A stretch of DNA of 64,000 nt from Spirosoma oryzicola (GCF_021233055.1 NZ_CP089538.1:229501-293500); one strand, 5' to 3'; counted from the first letter of the stretch, positions 34,845 through 44,386 are shown. Numbers and translations are program-made. The notes: a model not told the origin generated them from the sequence alone.

Positions 34845-37700
34845 ATGAACGGTGAGCGCGAGCCCCTCGATCAAACTATTACCGCCGACTATGAGCGGAT
34901 AAAGTTTACGCTACAGGCTGCTTGTATTGGAACCTGGGAGCTAGATATAACGAATCAATTGGTTCGTTGGGACGATAGCTGTAAAACGCTTTTTAATTTT
35001 TCGGGCGATGATCTGGTAGCCTATGATCAGGTACTGAATTTAATACACCCTGGTGATCGAATTTTAATCGAAGAGATTGTTCAACAGGTAATTAATAACC
35101 AGCTTGGTGAGCAGTATAACGTTAAATTTCGTGTTTATGCTGATGAGAGCGGCCAGTTTCGCTGGTTGCAAAGCAGAGGGAAGATACACATAGACAAAAA
35201 GACGGGAAGCCGCCGTTTGCTAGGCATATTAGAGGACGTCACTCAGTCGGTTGACGGTCAAGACCAGATTGCTGCTCAGCAGAAGATTGAGATTGACGAG
35301 CGATTTCGGGGACTTATTAACGAAGTACCCGTCGCCACTTGTCTTTTGATGGGCGAAGATCTGATTGTCGAAATGGCCAATTCGCCGGCGTTGGCTATCT
35401 GCGGAAAAGACCATTCTATAATTGGTAAACCATTAATTGACATCTTCCCCGAACTGAAAGGTGAACTCGTCGAACGGATGTTACATAGTACGTTACGTTC
35501 GGGAGAAACCAATCAGACGCGCAACACCCTTGTCGAGTTGATTGTAGATGGTGTATCGCACACCTATTATGTTGATTTTGTATGTAAGCCGTTGCGTAAC
35601 CCGGCGGGTACTATCAACGCTATCTTAGTCATGGGAATCGACGTCACCGAGCAGGTGATGGCCCGGATGAAGATCGAAGAAAGCAAAGACCAGTTGACGT
35701 TTGCCATTGAGGCTGCTGAACTGGGCGTTTGGGATTTGAATCCTGCCACGAACAAATTCACCGCTAATAACCGATTGAAAGAGTGGTTTGGCGTTCCTTC
35801 CCAAAAGGAAGTAGAGTTAGATGTAGCACTTAATGCCATCACTGATAAGGACAAACAGCGGGTATCCGGGGCAATCTGGAACGCCTTGCAGGGGCAATCG
35901 GGAGGGCAGTACGATATTGAATATACACTCGTCCATCCGGAGACGAAGCATGAGCGAACGGTCCGGGCAAAAGGAAAAGCCCAATTTACCGATAAAGGCG
36001 TGGCTTATCGCTTCAATGGTACACTACAGGACATAACTGAGCGTGGACAGATAGAATTGGTCCTAGCCGAAAGTGCGCAAAAATTACGTAGTTTAGTTGA
36101 AAGCGCCCCCTTTCCGATTGGCGTTTACGTTGGTAGAGAGATGCGTATTGAACTTGCCAACCAGTCGATTATGGACGTTTGGGGTAAAGGCAACAATGTG
36201 GTCGGTAAAACGTACCAGGAGGTGTTACCCGAACTGTCGAATCAAGACATTTACTCCCAACTCGACAACGTTTTCACTTCGGGTATTCCCTTCCATGCTA
36301 AAAATCAACGGGTTGATCTTAAGGTAGATGGTAAGTTACAGCCTTACTATTTCAATTATAGCTTTACTCCTCTGTATGATGCCAAGGGGGAAGTGTACGG
36401 GGTGATGAATACGGCTGCTGAAGTAACGGACCTGATAGTTGCCAAGCAGCAGATCGAAGACGCTGAGGTGGCTCTTAGAGGGGCAATCGAACTGGCGGAA
36501 CTGGCTACCTGGAGCGTGGATGCCAACCAGAGCACCTTCACTTTTTCCGAACGATTTATGAATTGGCTTGGCATCACCGAGTCTACAAAAAGTCTGGAGG
36601 AAGTGTATAAGTTGTTGCCCGATGAATCGAGGCAGTCAGTGAAAGAAGGAATTGCGGCCTGTCTACAGTCTGGTTCGTCCGGCTTTTACGAGAATGAGCA
36701 TCCTGTTAGTAACCAACTGACTGGGAAGATGCGCATCATCCATACCCAAGCTCAGCTTTATTTTGATGCCGATAATCAGCCAATAGCGCTTCGAGGTACG
36801 GCCCAGGATGTCACTGAGCAACGGCAGGTACAAATAGCCTTGGAGCGGCAAGTCCAGGAGCGGACTGAAGAATTGGCGGCTATCAACGAGGAGTTGGCAG
36901 CTACCAACGAAGAATTAGCCGCTACCAATGAGGAACTGGCTGCTACCAATGAAGAGTTAGCCGAATCCAACCAGTTGTTTATTCGCTCCAACCACAACCT
37001 TGAGCAATTCGCTTACATTGCCTCGCATGACTTACAGGAACCTTTACGTAAGGTGCAGCAATTCGGCGATCTGTTGATACGACAACATGGCGATCAGCTA
37101 GGTGAAGGGGCGATGTATCTGGAGCGCATGCAATCAGCCGCTAGCCGCATGTCGACGTTGATTCGTGACTTACTGACTTTCTCGCGCATTTCGACTCAGC
37201 AGGATAGTACAGGGCTGGTAGCTTTGAATGGCGTTATTAACATGGTACTGACAGACTTAGACCTGCGCATTCAGGAGACAAGTGCGGCCGTTAACGTTGG
37301 GTCATTACCAGTTATACAAGGCGATAAATCTCAACTGGGGCAATTATTTCAGAACCTGATTAGTAACGCGCTAAAGTTTTTCCGACCTGATATTCTACCC
37401 GTTATCAACATCAGTGCTGAATTGATAGAGGTCAGTGATTTACCTCCAACAGTGAAGCCAACGCGCTCGGTAAGGGCTTACTATCGCATCGATGTAGCCG
37501 ACAACGGAATTGGGTTTGATGAAAAGTACATTGATCGCATCTTCCAGGTTTTTCAACGGCTGCACACCAAAAGCCAGTACGCAGGTACTGGTATCGGATT
37601 GGCGATCTGCGAAAAGGTAGCGGCCAATCATGGAGGAGCAATCACCGCTACGAGTCAACCGGGGCAGGGTGCTACTTTTAGCGTATACTTACCGGCCTGA
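34845..37700 (+). CDS. Soluble multi-PAS histidine kinase
   Basis: 951 residues from the ATG at 34845 (a TTG at 34836 is also in frame). About five PAS/PAC units (roughly residues 20-140, 150-270, 285-405, 410-530, 540-660), no membrane helices. A coiled coil of TNEELAA heptads (about 676-712) leads to the HisKA domain FAYIASHDLQEPLRKV with the phospho-His, then the ATPase domain with NLISNALKF, DNGIGFDEKY and GTGIGLAICEKV. No receiver domain or partner regulator follows, so it is an orphan cytosolic sensor of unknown ligand. Confidence 0.9.
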   Translation: MNGEREPLDQTITADYERIKFTLQAACIGTWELDITNQLVRWDDSCKTLFNFSGDDLVAYDQVLNLIHPGDRILIEEIVQQVINNQLGEQYNVKFRVYADESGQFRWLQSRGKIHIDKKTGSRRLLGILEDVTQSVDGQDQIAAQQKIEIDERFRGLINEVPVATCLLMGEDLIVEMANSPALAICGKDHSIIGKPLIDIFPELKGELVERMLHSTLRSGETNQTRNTLVELIVDGVSHTYYVDFVCKPLRNPAGTINAILVMGIDVTEQVMARMKIEESKDQLTFAIEAAELGVWDLNPATNKFTANNRLKEWFGVPSQKEVELDVALNAITDKDKQRVSGAIWNALQGQSGGQYDIEYTLVHPETKHERTVRAKGKAQFTDKGVAYRFNGTLQDITERGQIELVLAESAQKLRSLVESAPFPIGVYVGREMRIELANQSIMDVWGKGNNVVGKTYQEVLPELSNQDIYSQLDNVFTSGIPFHAKNQRVDLKVDGKLQPYYFNYSFTPLYDAKGEVYGVMNTAAEVTDLIVAKQQIEDAEVALRGAIELAELATWSVDANQSTFTFSERFMNWLGITESTKSLEEVYKLLPDESRQSVKEGIAACLQSGSSGFYENEHPVSNQLTGKMRIIHTQAQLYFDADNQPIALRGTAQDVTEQRQVQIALERQVQERTEELAAINEELAATNEELAATNEELAATNEELAESNQLFIRSNHNLEQFAYIASHDLQEPLRKVQQFGDLLIRQHGDQLGEGAMYLERMQSAASRMSTLIRDLLTFSRISTQQDSTGLVALNGVINMVLTDLDLRIQETSAAVNVGSLPVIQGDKSQLGQLFQNLISNALKFFRPDILPVINISAELIEVSDLPPTVKPTRSVRAYYRIDVADNGIGFDEKYIDRIFQVFQRLHTKSQYAGTGIGLAICEKVAANHGGAITATSQPGQGATFSVYLPA
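36870..36974 (+). repeat. Five 21-bp coding repeats (EELAATN heptads)
   Basis: Units start at 36870, 36891, 36912, 36933 and 36954. The protein repeat is almost invariant while third codon positions differ, so selection acts on the coiled coil. Confidence 0.85.
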
Positions 37701-37749
37701 GTCGCTATTGAGGCTGGTAGCAGTCGACTTAGCATTGTCAATACAAACA

Positions 37750-37783
37750 AAATCCCGTCTGGTTCTAATGCCAGACGGGATTT
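37750..37783. terminator. Bidirectional terminator between the PAS kinase and asd
   Basis: Thirteen-base perfect stem AAATCCCGTCTGG/CCAGACGGGATTT (37750-37762, 37771-37783), flanked by A on the left and T on the right. Confidence 0.9.
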
Positions 37784-37807
37784 CTGTTATTATATCTTGT
37801 AAAGAAG

Positions 37808-38821
37808 TTAGGCAATAACTTCGCCAGCTTCTACCAGATTATGTTTTAGTAAGTATTCTGCAATCTGAACGGCGTTGGTAGCTGCTCCCTTGCGAAGGTT
37901 ATCAGCTACGATCCACATATTCAGCGTGTTCGGCTGACTTTCATCACGACGAATGCGACCGACGAATACTTCGTCTTTTCCGTGCGCTGTCAGTGGCATC
38001 GGGTATACTTTGTTTTGCGGGTCATCCTGTACAACAACACCCTCGGCATTGCTGAGTAGTTCAACCACTTCGGTTACGTCAAAATCGTTTTTGAATTCAA
38101 CGTTTACTGCTTCCGAGTGGCCACCGATGGTTGGAATGCGGACTGTGGTTGCCGTTACCTGAATCGAATCGTCGCCCATGATCTTCTTGGTCTCGTTGAC
38201 CATTTTCATTTCCTCTTTGGTATAACCATTGTCGAGGAACACGTCGATATGGGGTAATACGTTCAGGTCAATCGGGTGCGGATACACTTTCGATACGCTA
38301 GTGTCGCCATTACGTTCAGCAAATAGTTGATCAACAGCCGCTTTGCCCGTACCCGTAACCGACTGGTAGGTCGAAACGACAACCCGTTTAACGCCATAGC
38401 GGTCGTGCAGGGGCTTTAGCGCAACGACCATCTGGATCGTCGAGCAGTTTGGATTCGCAATAATCTTGTCTTCTGGCGTGAGCGTATTGGCGTTGATTTC
38501 AGGAACAACCAGCTTTTTGGTTGGGTCCATCCGCCAGGCCGACGAATTGTCAACTACGGTAATTCCTGCCTCCGCAAACTTGGGGGCCAGGGCCAGCGAG
38601 GTGCTACCTCCAGCCGAGAAAATCGCAACGGCAGGTTTGGCGGCAATGGCATCCTCAAAGCTAACGACTGTGTACGGTTTACCCTTGAACTCAATCTGTT
38701 TACCAACCGAGCGCTCGGAAGCAACGGGAATGAGTTCTGACACGGGGAAGTTACGTTCTTCCAGTACCTTCAGGATTTCGCCACCGACTAGGCCTGTGGC
38801 GCCAACGACTGCGATTTTCAT
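37808..38821 (-). CDS. asd: Aspartate-semialdehyde dehydrogenase
   Basis: 337 residues. NADP motif GATGLVGGEILKVLEER at the N-terminus, active-site Cys in IIANPNCSTIQMV, and GHSEAVNVEF with the catalytic His. Reduces aspartyl phosphate to the semialdehyde in lysine, threonine and methionine synthesis; cytosolic. It is separated from the cyclo-ligase upstream by 94 bp and has a -7-like element at 38854. Confidence 0.95.
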   Translation of the reverse strand: MKIAVVGATGLVGGEILKVLEERNFPVSELIPVASERSVGKQIEFKGKPYTVVSFEDAIAAKPAVAIFSAGGSTSLALAPKFAEAGITVVDNSSAWRMDPTKKLVVPEINANTLTPEDKIIANPNCSTIQMVVALKPLHDRYGVKRVVVSTYQSVTGTGKAAVDQLFAERNGDTSVSKVYPHPIDLNVLPHIDVFLDNGYTKEEMKMVNETKKIMGDDSIQVTATTVRIPTIGGHSEAVNVEFKNDFDVTEVVELLSNAEGVVVQDDPQNKVYPMPLTAHGKDEVFVGRIRRDESQPNTLNMWIVADNLRKGAATNAVQIAEYLLKHNLVEAGEVIA

Positions 38822-38853
38822 AATTTTTTCACCAGTTAATTAAAAATTGACCG

Positions 38854-38861
38854 CAAAATTA
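38854..38861 (-). promoter_or_regulatory. -7 element (TAATTTTG) of asd
   Basis: TAnnTTTG match on the minus strand, 33 bp before the asd ATG; no -33 TTG. Confidence 0.4.
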
Positions 38862-38915
38862 CAGTAATAAGTTGACATACAGATAAAAAAGGAAGATATT
38901 TTTAGTAGCCACCAA

Positions 38916-39497
38916 TTACTTAAAATAGACAACGGAATCAGGAGTCACACAAACCTCCAACGGAATGTCAGTCGGTTCAATCGCGTCAATTTGCTCGACG
39001 GGCTCTACGAATGATAATCCGACTTTTAAACAGTCGGGGCGACAATCCGCCAGGAACCGATCATAAAAGCCGCCACCATAGCCGACTCGATGGCCCTGTC
39101 GATCAAAAGCCAGAAGTGGTACCAGTACAAGGTCAATCGCGCTGGTCTTGACGGCTAGAGAATCTTCGGCAATGGGCTCAGGAATACCCCATTGATTAGT
39201 AGCCAGAAGCGTATCTGGAGTCAGTTCGTAATGAGTCAGTTGGTACGTATCAGCATCCGTGATCGAAACAGCCAGCCGGACCTGCGGAAAATCGTGCCAA
39301 AAACGGTGAACGATTAGCCAGGTGTTTAGCTCGTTTTGGCGTGCGATGGGGAGGAAAGTATGAACGGTAAGCCTGCCATCCGTCCATACCTGATCGAAAA
39401 AATGCGCGCAGATTTTATGGCTATACTCAGCAAGCGCTGTATCGGACAGCGCCTTGCGAGTGGTCAGATACTGACGCCGTAAATCAGCTTTTTTCAT
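38916..39497 (-). CDS. 5-formyltetrahydrofolate cyclo-ligase
   Basis: 193 residues, family length. N-terminal KKADLRRQYLTTRKAL provides the basic ATP/folate site; the signature GYGGGFYDRFLAD lies near 136-148. Converts 5-formyl-THF to 5,10-methenyl-THF with ATP. Directly downstream of bshC by 27 bp, so likely cotranscribed. Confidence 0.93.
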   Translation of the reverse strand: MKKADLRRQYLTTRKALSDTALAEYSHKICAHFFDQVWTDGRLTVHTFLPIARQNELNTWLIVHRFWHDFPQVRLAVSITDADTYQLTHYELTPDTLLATNQWGIPEPIAEDSLAVKTSAIDLVLVPLLAFDRQGHRVGYGGGFYDRFLADCRPDCLKVGLSFVEPVEQIDAIEPTDIPLEVCVTPDSVVYFK

Positions 39498-39524
39498 ACA
39501 CGCTGTGATAGCCAGAAGCCAAAC

Positions 39525-41072
39525 TTATTCCAAACAGAGCTGCATCCGATAGTCGAACGGATCGAAGACCGAACCGATTTTGTTTAAAAACTCCCGGTCG
39601 TTCAGGTGAAATGTCAGAAAGTTCTCGCTTCGTTCCTGTAATCCGCCATTAGGAAACAGTTCGTCTTTGACGGCCAGTAACTGCCGAACACCCACTTCCT
39701 GATTGTGCTCTTCGGCCCGGCGCATTTTCTTTTCCAGCCGTGTAATGGCATTGGCAAACCGCTTCGTCTCGGCTAAAACTGCTTTCTCAAGGGTAGGGTC
39801 AACCATTTGCGCTTTGTGCAAAATGTTGTCCAGCGCTTTGTTGACAACCTTGTTTTCGTTGTCGAACTTAAGCGTGTGCCGGGCGTGGTTTTCGACATAC
39901 TCGCGCTTGAGAACCAGCGTGTCCTTAAACAGTTCTTCGGGCGTCAGACCCAACTTGCGAATGCGCTTTGCGCTTACTGATGGCACATACATCGCAAAAT
40001 TGCGGGGCATCAGAATTGGAAAAGTAGTCTGGAAATAATCGAATACCGGTTTCAGCTGCAACCAGTAAGGTACTTCCGACGGTCCACCGATATAAGCCAG
40101 ATTCGGTAGAATCGTTTCCTGGTACAGAGGTCGTAGCACGACGTTAGGACTGAATTGCTCCGGATGTTCGTCGAGCAGTTGTAACAACTCCTGTTCGGTA
40201 AACCGAAGCTTGGTATGTAGCACCCGATAGGTACCATCCTCCTTGCGCTCGATACGTTCGCGAAGCTGATCGTCCAGGTAAAACAGGTTAATGTCGCGCG
40301 GGGAAATAACCGTTTTGTACCCCAGTTTTTCGAGTAGCTCAGTTTGCTTTGCCACCAGTTCACCCGAGCGCTGATGCTGCAACTCATCCCGCATGACCGG
40401 GGCGAAAACACGCTTTAACGCGGCATCGTCGGCATCCAGCGATATAAGACCCTGACTCCCGAACAGCTCGTTTATGTAATGCCGGGCCGCATCGGCTAAG
40501 GTGTTGTGCTTTAAATACGCTTCTTCAAACAAGGACAGCTTTTCGGGAATCTGATTGAAAAGCGTCTTTAGTTCCTGCGGATTCATCCGTCCAACGGCTC
40601 CCCGCTGTTCGGTCGCCCAGGAGTAGTTTTTACCGAAGAGCGAGAAGTGATTGATTTCAGCAAAATCGTGATCTTCCGTCGCCATCCAGTAAACCGGCAC
40701 AAAATTGTAGTCGGGATAGGCTTTCTTCAACTGTTGCGCCAGCCTGATTGTCGTAATCAGCTTGTAGACGATGTACAGCGGTCCCGTAAAGATATTTAGC
40801 TGGTGGCCCGTTGTAACCGTAAACGTGTTTGGCTGGAGGAGTACCGAAAAATCCGGTTTGTTAGAAATTTGTGCGTACTGCCGCTCAAGTGCATCGACTA
40901 AAACCTGCCGTTTTGATTCGTCAAATGTCTTATCATTGATCTGTTCTTTAAACGCTGATAACTCTGGGTAGCGCTGATAGAACGGGAAAAGTATATCTTT
41001 TTTATTGATGTAATCGAGAAATAAGGAAGAAAACTGGCCGGTGGATGCGAGCGGCAGGTACTGACAGTCCAT
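39525..41072 (-). CDS. bshC: Bacillithiol biosynthesis cysteine-adding enzyme BshC
   Basis: 515 residues. Family features: YPELSAFKEQI near the N-terminus, VTTGHQLNIFTGPLYIVYK, VYWMATEDHDFAEINHF (Rossmann-like active site), and a C-terminal coiled coil KAVLAETKRFANAITRLEKKM. Adds cysteine to glucosaminyl-malate, the last step of bacillithiol synthesis. This implies bacillithiol as the low-molecular-weight thiol. BshA and BshB are not in the window. Confidence 0.93.
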   Translation of the reverse strand: MDCQYLPLASTGQFSSLFLDYINKKDILFPFYQRYPELSAFKEQINDKTFDESKRQVLVDALERQYAQISNKPDFSVLLQPNTFTVTTGHQLNIFTGPLYIVYKLITTIRLAQQLKKAYPDYNFVPVYWMATEDHDFAEINHFSLFGKNYSWATEQRGAVGRMNPQELKTLFNQIPEKLSLFEEAYLKHNTLADAARHYINELFGSQGLISLDADDAALKRVFAPVMRDELQHQRSGELVAKQTELLEKLGYKTVISPRDINLFYLDDQLRERIERKEDGTYRVLHTKLRFTEQELLQLLDEHPEQFSPNVVLRPLYQETILPNLAYIGGPSEVPYWLQLKPVFDYFQTTFPILMPRNFAMYVPSVSAKRIRKLGLTPEELFKDTLVLKREYVENHARHTLKFDNENKVVNKALDNILHKAQMVDPTLEKAVLAETKRFANAITRLEKKMRRAEEHNQEVGVRQLLAVKDELFPNGGLQERSENFLTFHLNDREFLNKIGSVFDPFDYRMQLCLE

Positions 41073-41103
41073 GCAGGTTGGGATTTATTCGGCTCAACAA
41101 CGG

Positions 41104-41157
41104 AAAAACCCGCAAGGTTCGGCTTGATCATAATGACCAGGACTAAACCTTGCGGGT
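41104..41157 (-). terminator. Terminator of rimO
   Basis: Twelve-base stem ACCCGCAAGGTT/AACCTTGCGGGT (41108-41119, 41146-41157), then TTTTT on the minus strand; 10 bp after the rimO stop. Confidence 0.85.
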
Positions 41158-41166
41158 CAGTAACAG

Positions 41167-42480
41167 TTAGGAGACAACTTCTCCGTATAAATCAAACTCT
41201 TCGGCCCGGTTGATCTGGACATTTGCGAAATCGCCCTGTCGAACGTAGCGATTGCTTGCCGATACCAGCACCTCATTATCTACTTCGGGAGAATCGCCTT
41301 CGGTACGGCCAATAAAATAGCCGCCCTCTTTGCGGTCGAAAAGAACTTTATAGGTTTTTCCGACTTTCTGCTGATTCAATTCGTGCGAAATACCCTGTTG
41401 TAATTCCATGAGCGCATCAGCACGTTCCTGCTTGATCTCATCGGATATATCGTCAGGCATGGAGAACGAGTGCGTGTTTTCTTCGTGCGAATACGTAAAC
41501 ACACCCATTCGGTCAAAACGCATCCGTTCAACAAAGTCGTACGTTTCGTCAAACATGGCGTCCGTTTCGCCGGGGTGGCCAACGATCAGGGTTGTACGCA
41601 ACGTAATGTCCGGTACTTTTTCCCGAATCGTATGGATCAAGGCTTCCGTTTTTTCGCGGGTTGTACCCCGGCGCATCAGTTTCAACAATTCCGTCGAACC
41701 GGTTTGCAAAGGCATATCCAGGTAGTTGCAGACGTTTGGCCGGTCGCGCATAACGTCGAGTACTTCCAGCGGAAATCCTGACGGATATGCGTATTGCAGA
41801 CGAATCCAGTCGATACCTTCCACGTCGGCAAGCTGGTTGATCAGATCGGCAAGGTTCCGCTTTTTGTACAGATCCAGACCGTAGTAGGTCAAATCCTGAG
41901 CAATAAGAATCAACTCTTTGGTGCCACGTCTGGCCAACGAACGCGCTTCGGTAAGCAAGTCGTCGATGGTTCGGGATACGTGTCCTCCGCGCATCAACGG
42001 GATAGCGCAGAACGAGCAGGGACGGTCGCAACCTTCGGCAATTTTCAGGTAAGCGTAATGCGCAGGCGTTGTCAAAAGCCGTTCGCCAACGAGTTCGTGC
42101 TTGTAGTCGGCCCGAAGTGTTTTCAGCATCCGGGGCAATTCGTTGGTGCCAAACCAGGCATCGACGGTAGGCATTTCGACTTCGAGTTCGTCTTTGTATC
42201 GATGGGACAAACACCCCGTTACGTACACTTTATCGACAATCCCTGCTTCCTTGGCATCGACGTAGCGGAGAATCGTGTTGATGGATTCTTCCTTCGCATT
42301 GTCTATAAAGCCGCAGGTATTGATGACAACGATGTTGGCATCGTCCTTTTTGGCTTCGTGCGTCACATCCATACCGTTGCCCTTCAGTTGCGTAAATAGC
42401 ACTTCCGAATCGACTAGATTCTTCGAGCAGCCCAGCGTGACTATATTGATTTTATTGGTACGTATTCCTTTCGTTTTCAA
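41167..42480 (-). CDS. rimO: Ribosomal protein S12 methylthiotransferase RimO
   Basis: 437 residues. N-terminal UPF0004 domain with NIVTLGCSKNLVDSE, CGFID and VTGCLS (three cluster Cys); radical-SAM CDRPCSFCAIP near 150-160; TRAM domain at the C-terminus (KVGKTYKVLFDRKEGGYFIGRT, in parts). Adds a methylthio group to Asp of ribosomal protein S12 using two 4Fe-4S clusters and SAM. In many Bacteroidota it neighbours ftsY; here three other genes come between. Confidence 0.95.
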   Translation of the reverse strand: MKTKGIRTNKINIVTLGCSKNLVDSEVLFTQLKGNGMDVTHEAKKDDANIVVINTCGFIDNAKEESINTILRYVDAKEAGIVDKVYVTGCLSHRYKDELEVEMPTVDAWFGTNELPRMLKTLRADYKHELVGERLLTTPAHYAYLKIAEGCDRPCSFCAIPLMRGGHVSRTIDDLLTEARSLARRGTKELILIAQDLTYYGLDLYKKRNLADLINQLADVEGIDWIRLQYAYPSGFPLEVLDVMRDRPNVCNYLDMPLQTGSTELLKLMRRGTTREKTEALIHTIREKVPDITLRTTLIVGHPGETDAMFDETYDFVERMRFDRMGVFTYSHEENTHSFSMPDDISDEIKQERADALMELQQGISHELNQQKVGKTYKVLFDRKEGGYFIGRTEGDSPEVDNEVLVSASNRYVRQGDFANVQINRAEEFDLYGEVVS

Positions 42481-42542
42481 AACAGTAATTATGCATTGCC
42501 GTGACTGTTAGAACGGCAGTTTTGTCTGCAAAGTTCGTTAAA

Positions 42543-43166
42543 TTAATTAGAGTCTGATGGCTCAAACCAAACTGATTCGTGGACGACAACAGTATGAGTA
42601 AGCCTTTTGAAATAATGTTCCACAACATCTGGGAAAAAGAAAAGATTACTGATGCTGTGACGGCTTCCGTTCGTCAAGATAAACGTCCAATACGAGAAAT
42701 CTGGCCCTTTCGTACGGTTATTTATATGATACTCAATGTCAGAGACAGTATGCGAGTTGAGAATAACATGAGAATTATCTTGAGTAATTGTAATGCATAA
42801 ATCAGTTGGATCGAATGTAATGGTCCTGCCTTTGAACTGATGCCAATGTTTCCATTGTAGCCAAAAGGTGTGTATAGCTACGCCGAAGAAAAGGGCTATC
42901 GAAAGCAGCAGTAGTCCAATGGCCAGCGGATCAGAAGGCAGATTAGCTAGAGTAAGCCACAAGGTAATTAGGCCCAATAGCAACATTACACCACTGAATA
43001 CCGTTTCGGAACTAGAAAAAAAACGCTTGGCTGTCCATTCAATTGACTGTTTACAAAGGAAGGGGGAGTTTTCGCCGACGGCGTCTGTCGTGTACCGGAT
43101 CATCTTGTAAATGAACCAGATGAAGGGTATGAAAATGATCAGCAGTATACTAAAGAAAGTCTCCAT
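42543..43166 (-). CDS. Membrane protein with PH-like domain, paralogue 2
   Basis: 207 residues. TM1 at 5-22 (FFSILLIIFIPFIWFIYKM), then TDAVGENSPF, two helices near 60-105, and a C-terminal half (GRTITFDPTDLCITITQ ... SHTVSDIEYH) that reads like a bacterial PH-type beta domain. Closely similar in order and sequence to the adjacent gene (43191-43889): both begin METF, have PFIWFI and VGEN.P. So the pair arose by tandem duplication. Function unknown; likely inner-membrane. Starts 24 bp after the upstream paralogue's stop. Confidence 0.65.
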   Translation of the reverse strand: METFFSILLIIFIPFIWFIYKMIRYTTDAVGENSPFLCKQSIEWTAKRFFSSSETVFSGVMLLLGLITLWLTLANLPSDPLAIGLLLLSIALFFGVAIHTFWLQWKHWHQFKGRTITFDPTDLCITITQDNSHVILNSHTVSDIEYHINNRTKGPDFSYWTFILTNGSRHSISNLFFFPDVVEHYFKRLTHTVVVHESVWFEPSDSN

Positions 43167-43190
43167 ATAGCATAAGAAATCACTTCATGG

Positions 43191-43889
43191 TTAATGTTCA
43201 CGGTTGCCACTAACTACCGACTTCTCAGCGTGTTGTATGTCAGTAGGTTTGATATCCATCGCCCAAGCCAAGCGATGCCAGACAAGCGCTTGTGGAACAT
43301 GGCCGAAGAAATGTTCGATAAATTCAACGTGGCCTATGTGGCTAATAAACAGGTTGTTTAGTTGAATGATTTGCCCGTCTGACCTGTAGAACAAGTAGTA
43401 ACCGTAGCCAGCCAATGGATTTTTAGCATTGTCCATTTTCTGCAAGTGGTGTTCAAGACGAACAACAGTATTAGGCGTAAGAACGCTGTGCTGATCAGGG
43501 CTGTCAATCGTAATGCTCTGACTACTGGGATCAAAGGTAAGTACCACGTTTCGGGTGATGGTCCAGTATTGCCAATCGAAATAAAAATAAAAGATCAGGT
43601 ATCCTGAAAAGGCTAAAAAGAAAGGTGCCAGCAGAAAGCCGAAGTATTGTTTTTGGTGAATGCTCACATCTACCACGATGAAAGCCAATACTGGCATCAT
43701 AACAAGCAAAAGAGCTTCAAGTACCTTTGTAAATGTGAAAAAATACTGAGAAGCCGAAAAGTAGTAGGTGCGTTCCCGTTGTAATGGCGCATTCTCGCCA
43801 ACGGTGTCATCTGTATAAACAAGAGCCCGGTTAATGAACCAGATGAATGGCACAAAGACAATAACCAGCAGAATGATGAACGTTTCCAT
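43191..43889 (-). CDS. Membrane protein with PH-like domain, paralogue 1
   Basis: 232 residues with TM helices near 3-20, 55-75 and 88-108, then the PH-like region NVVLTFDPSSQSITIDS and NTVVRLEHHLQKMDN. Paralogue of the next gene. It begins 5 bp after the stop of the secreted carboxypeptidase-regulatory-like gene, so they are cotranscribed. No enzymatic motif is visible. Confidence 0.65.
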   Translation of the reverse strand: METFIILLVIVFVPFIWFINRALVYTDDTVGENAPLQRERTYYFSASQYFFTFTKVLEALLLVMMPVLAFIVVDVSIHQKQYFGFLLAPFFLAFSGYLIFYFYFDWQYWTITRNVVLTFDPSSQSITIDSPDQHSVLTPNTVVRLEHHLQKMDNAKNPLAGYGYYLFYRSDGQIIQLNNLFISHIGHVEFIEHFFGHVPQALVWHRLAWAMDIKPTDIQHAEKSVVSGNREH

Positions 43890-43894
43890 GATGC

Positions 43895-44386
43895 CTAAAA
43901 AACAGCTTCATGGGTGATTTCTACTTTTACAGTTGACTGCCGGTTCTTCTGGACGTTGACCGGAAAAATATTGTTTTGAGTGTCAGAAAGGTTTGCGTAC
44001 AAACCCTTCGGTTCACGTACGATCAGCGAGTAACGGCCAACAGGAAGGACAACGCAGAATTTTCCATTTTTATCGGATCGTACCGTCTTGATGGGCTTAG
44101 CCTCCCGGACGGAATTGATAAAACCATTGTCGCCCGCATCGACCTGACTCATATTCAGAAGTGGAAAAATAAGAATTTCCCGCTCAGCGGGTACGCCATC
44201 CGAATCCACGCTGGGCGAATCCACGCTGGGCATATGATTTCCGCGCTTTACCACAACCAAACCGCAGATTCCTTGCTTGGCGGCAGGTTTACGAGTCTGT
44301 TTGCGTGAGTGGTTTTGAGCGGAGACCGCAAACGCAACTACGAGCAAAAGAAATGTAACTGCCGCCTGTTTCATACCCGATGTCAT
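43895..44386 (-). CDS. Secreted protein with carboxypeptidase-regulatory-like beta domain
   Basis: 163 residues. The ATG at 44386 overlaps the ftsY stop as ATGA, giving coupled translation; a second Met at 44374 is also possible. Signal peptide MKQAAVTFLLLVVAFAVSAQ. Mature part: basic KQTRKPAAKQ, a duplicated SVDSPSVDSD, then a prealbumin/carboxypeptidase-regulatory-like fold (VRSDKNGKFCVVLPVGRYSLIVRE, in parts). Exported, perhaps binding cell-wall or membrane components. Position right after ftsY suggests a link to membrane targeting only by location. Confidence 0.65.
   Translation of the reverse strand: MTSGMKQAAVTFLLLVVAFAVSAQNHSRKQTRKPAAKQGICGLVVVKRGNHMPSVDSPSVDSDGVPAEREILIFPLLNMSQVDAGDNGFINSVREAKPIKTVRSDKNGKFCVVLPVGRYSLIVREPKGLYANLSDTQNNIFPVNVQKNRQSTVKVEITHEAVF
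44201..44230 (-). repeat. 15-bp perfect tandem duplication
   Basis: CGAATCCACGCTGGG occurs twice head to tail (44201-44215, 44216-44230), encoding the repeated SVDSP/SVDSD. The exact copies imply a recent slippage event that keeps the frame. Confidence 0.9.

Noticed and set aside
36870..36974. Repeat as a microsatellite or phase-variable site
   Set aside because: Copies differ at synonymous positions, so it is an old coiled coil and not a slippage tract.
41549..42214. 221-residue open frame on the minus strand inside rimO
   Set aside because: It is a different frame within rimO, which has full family motifs; Arg/Pro-rich composition marks a shadow frame.
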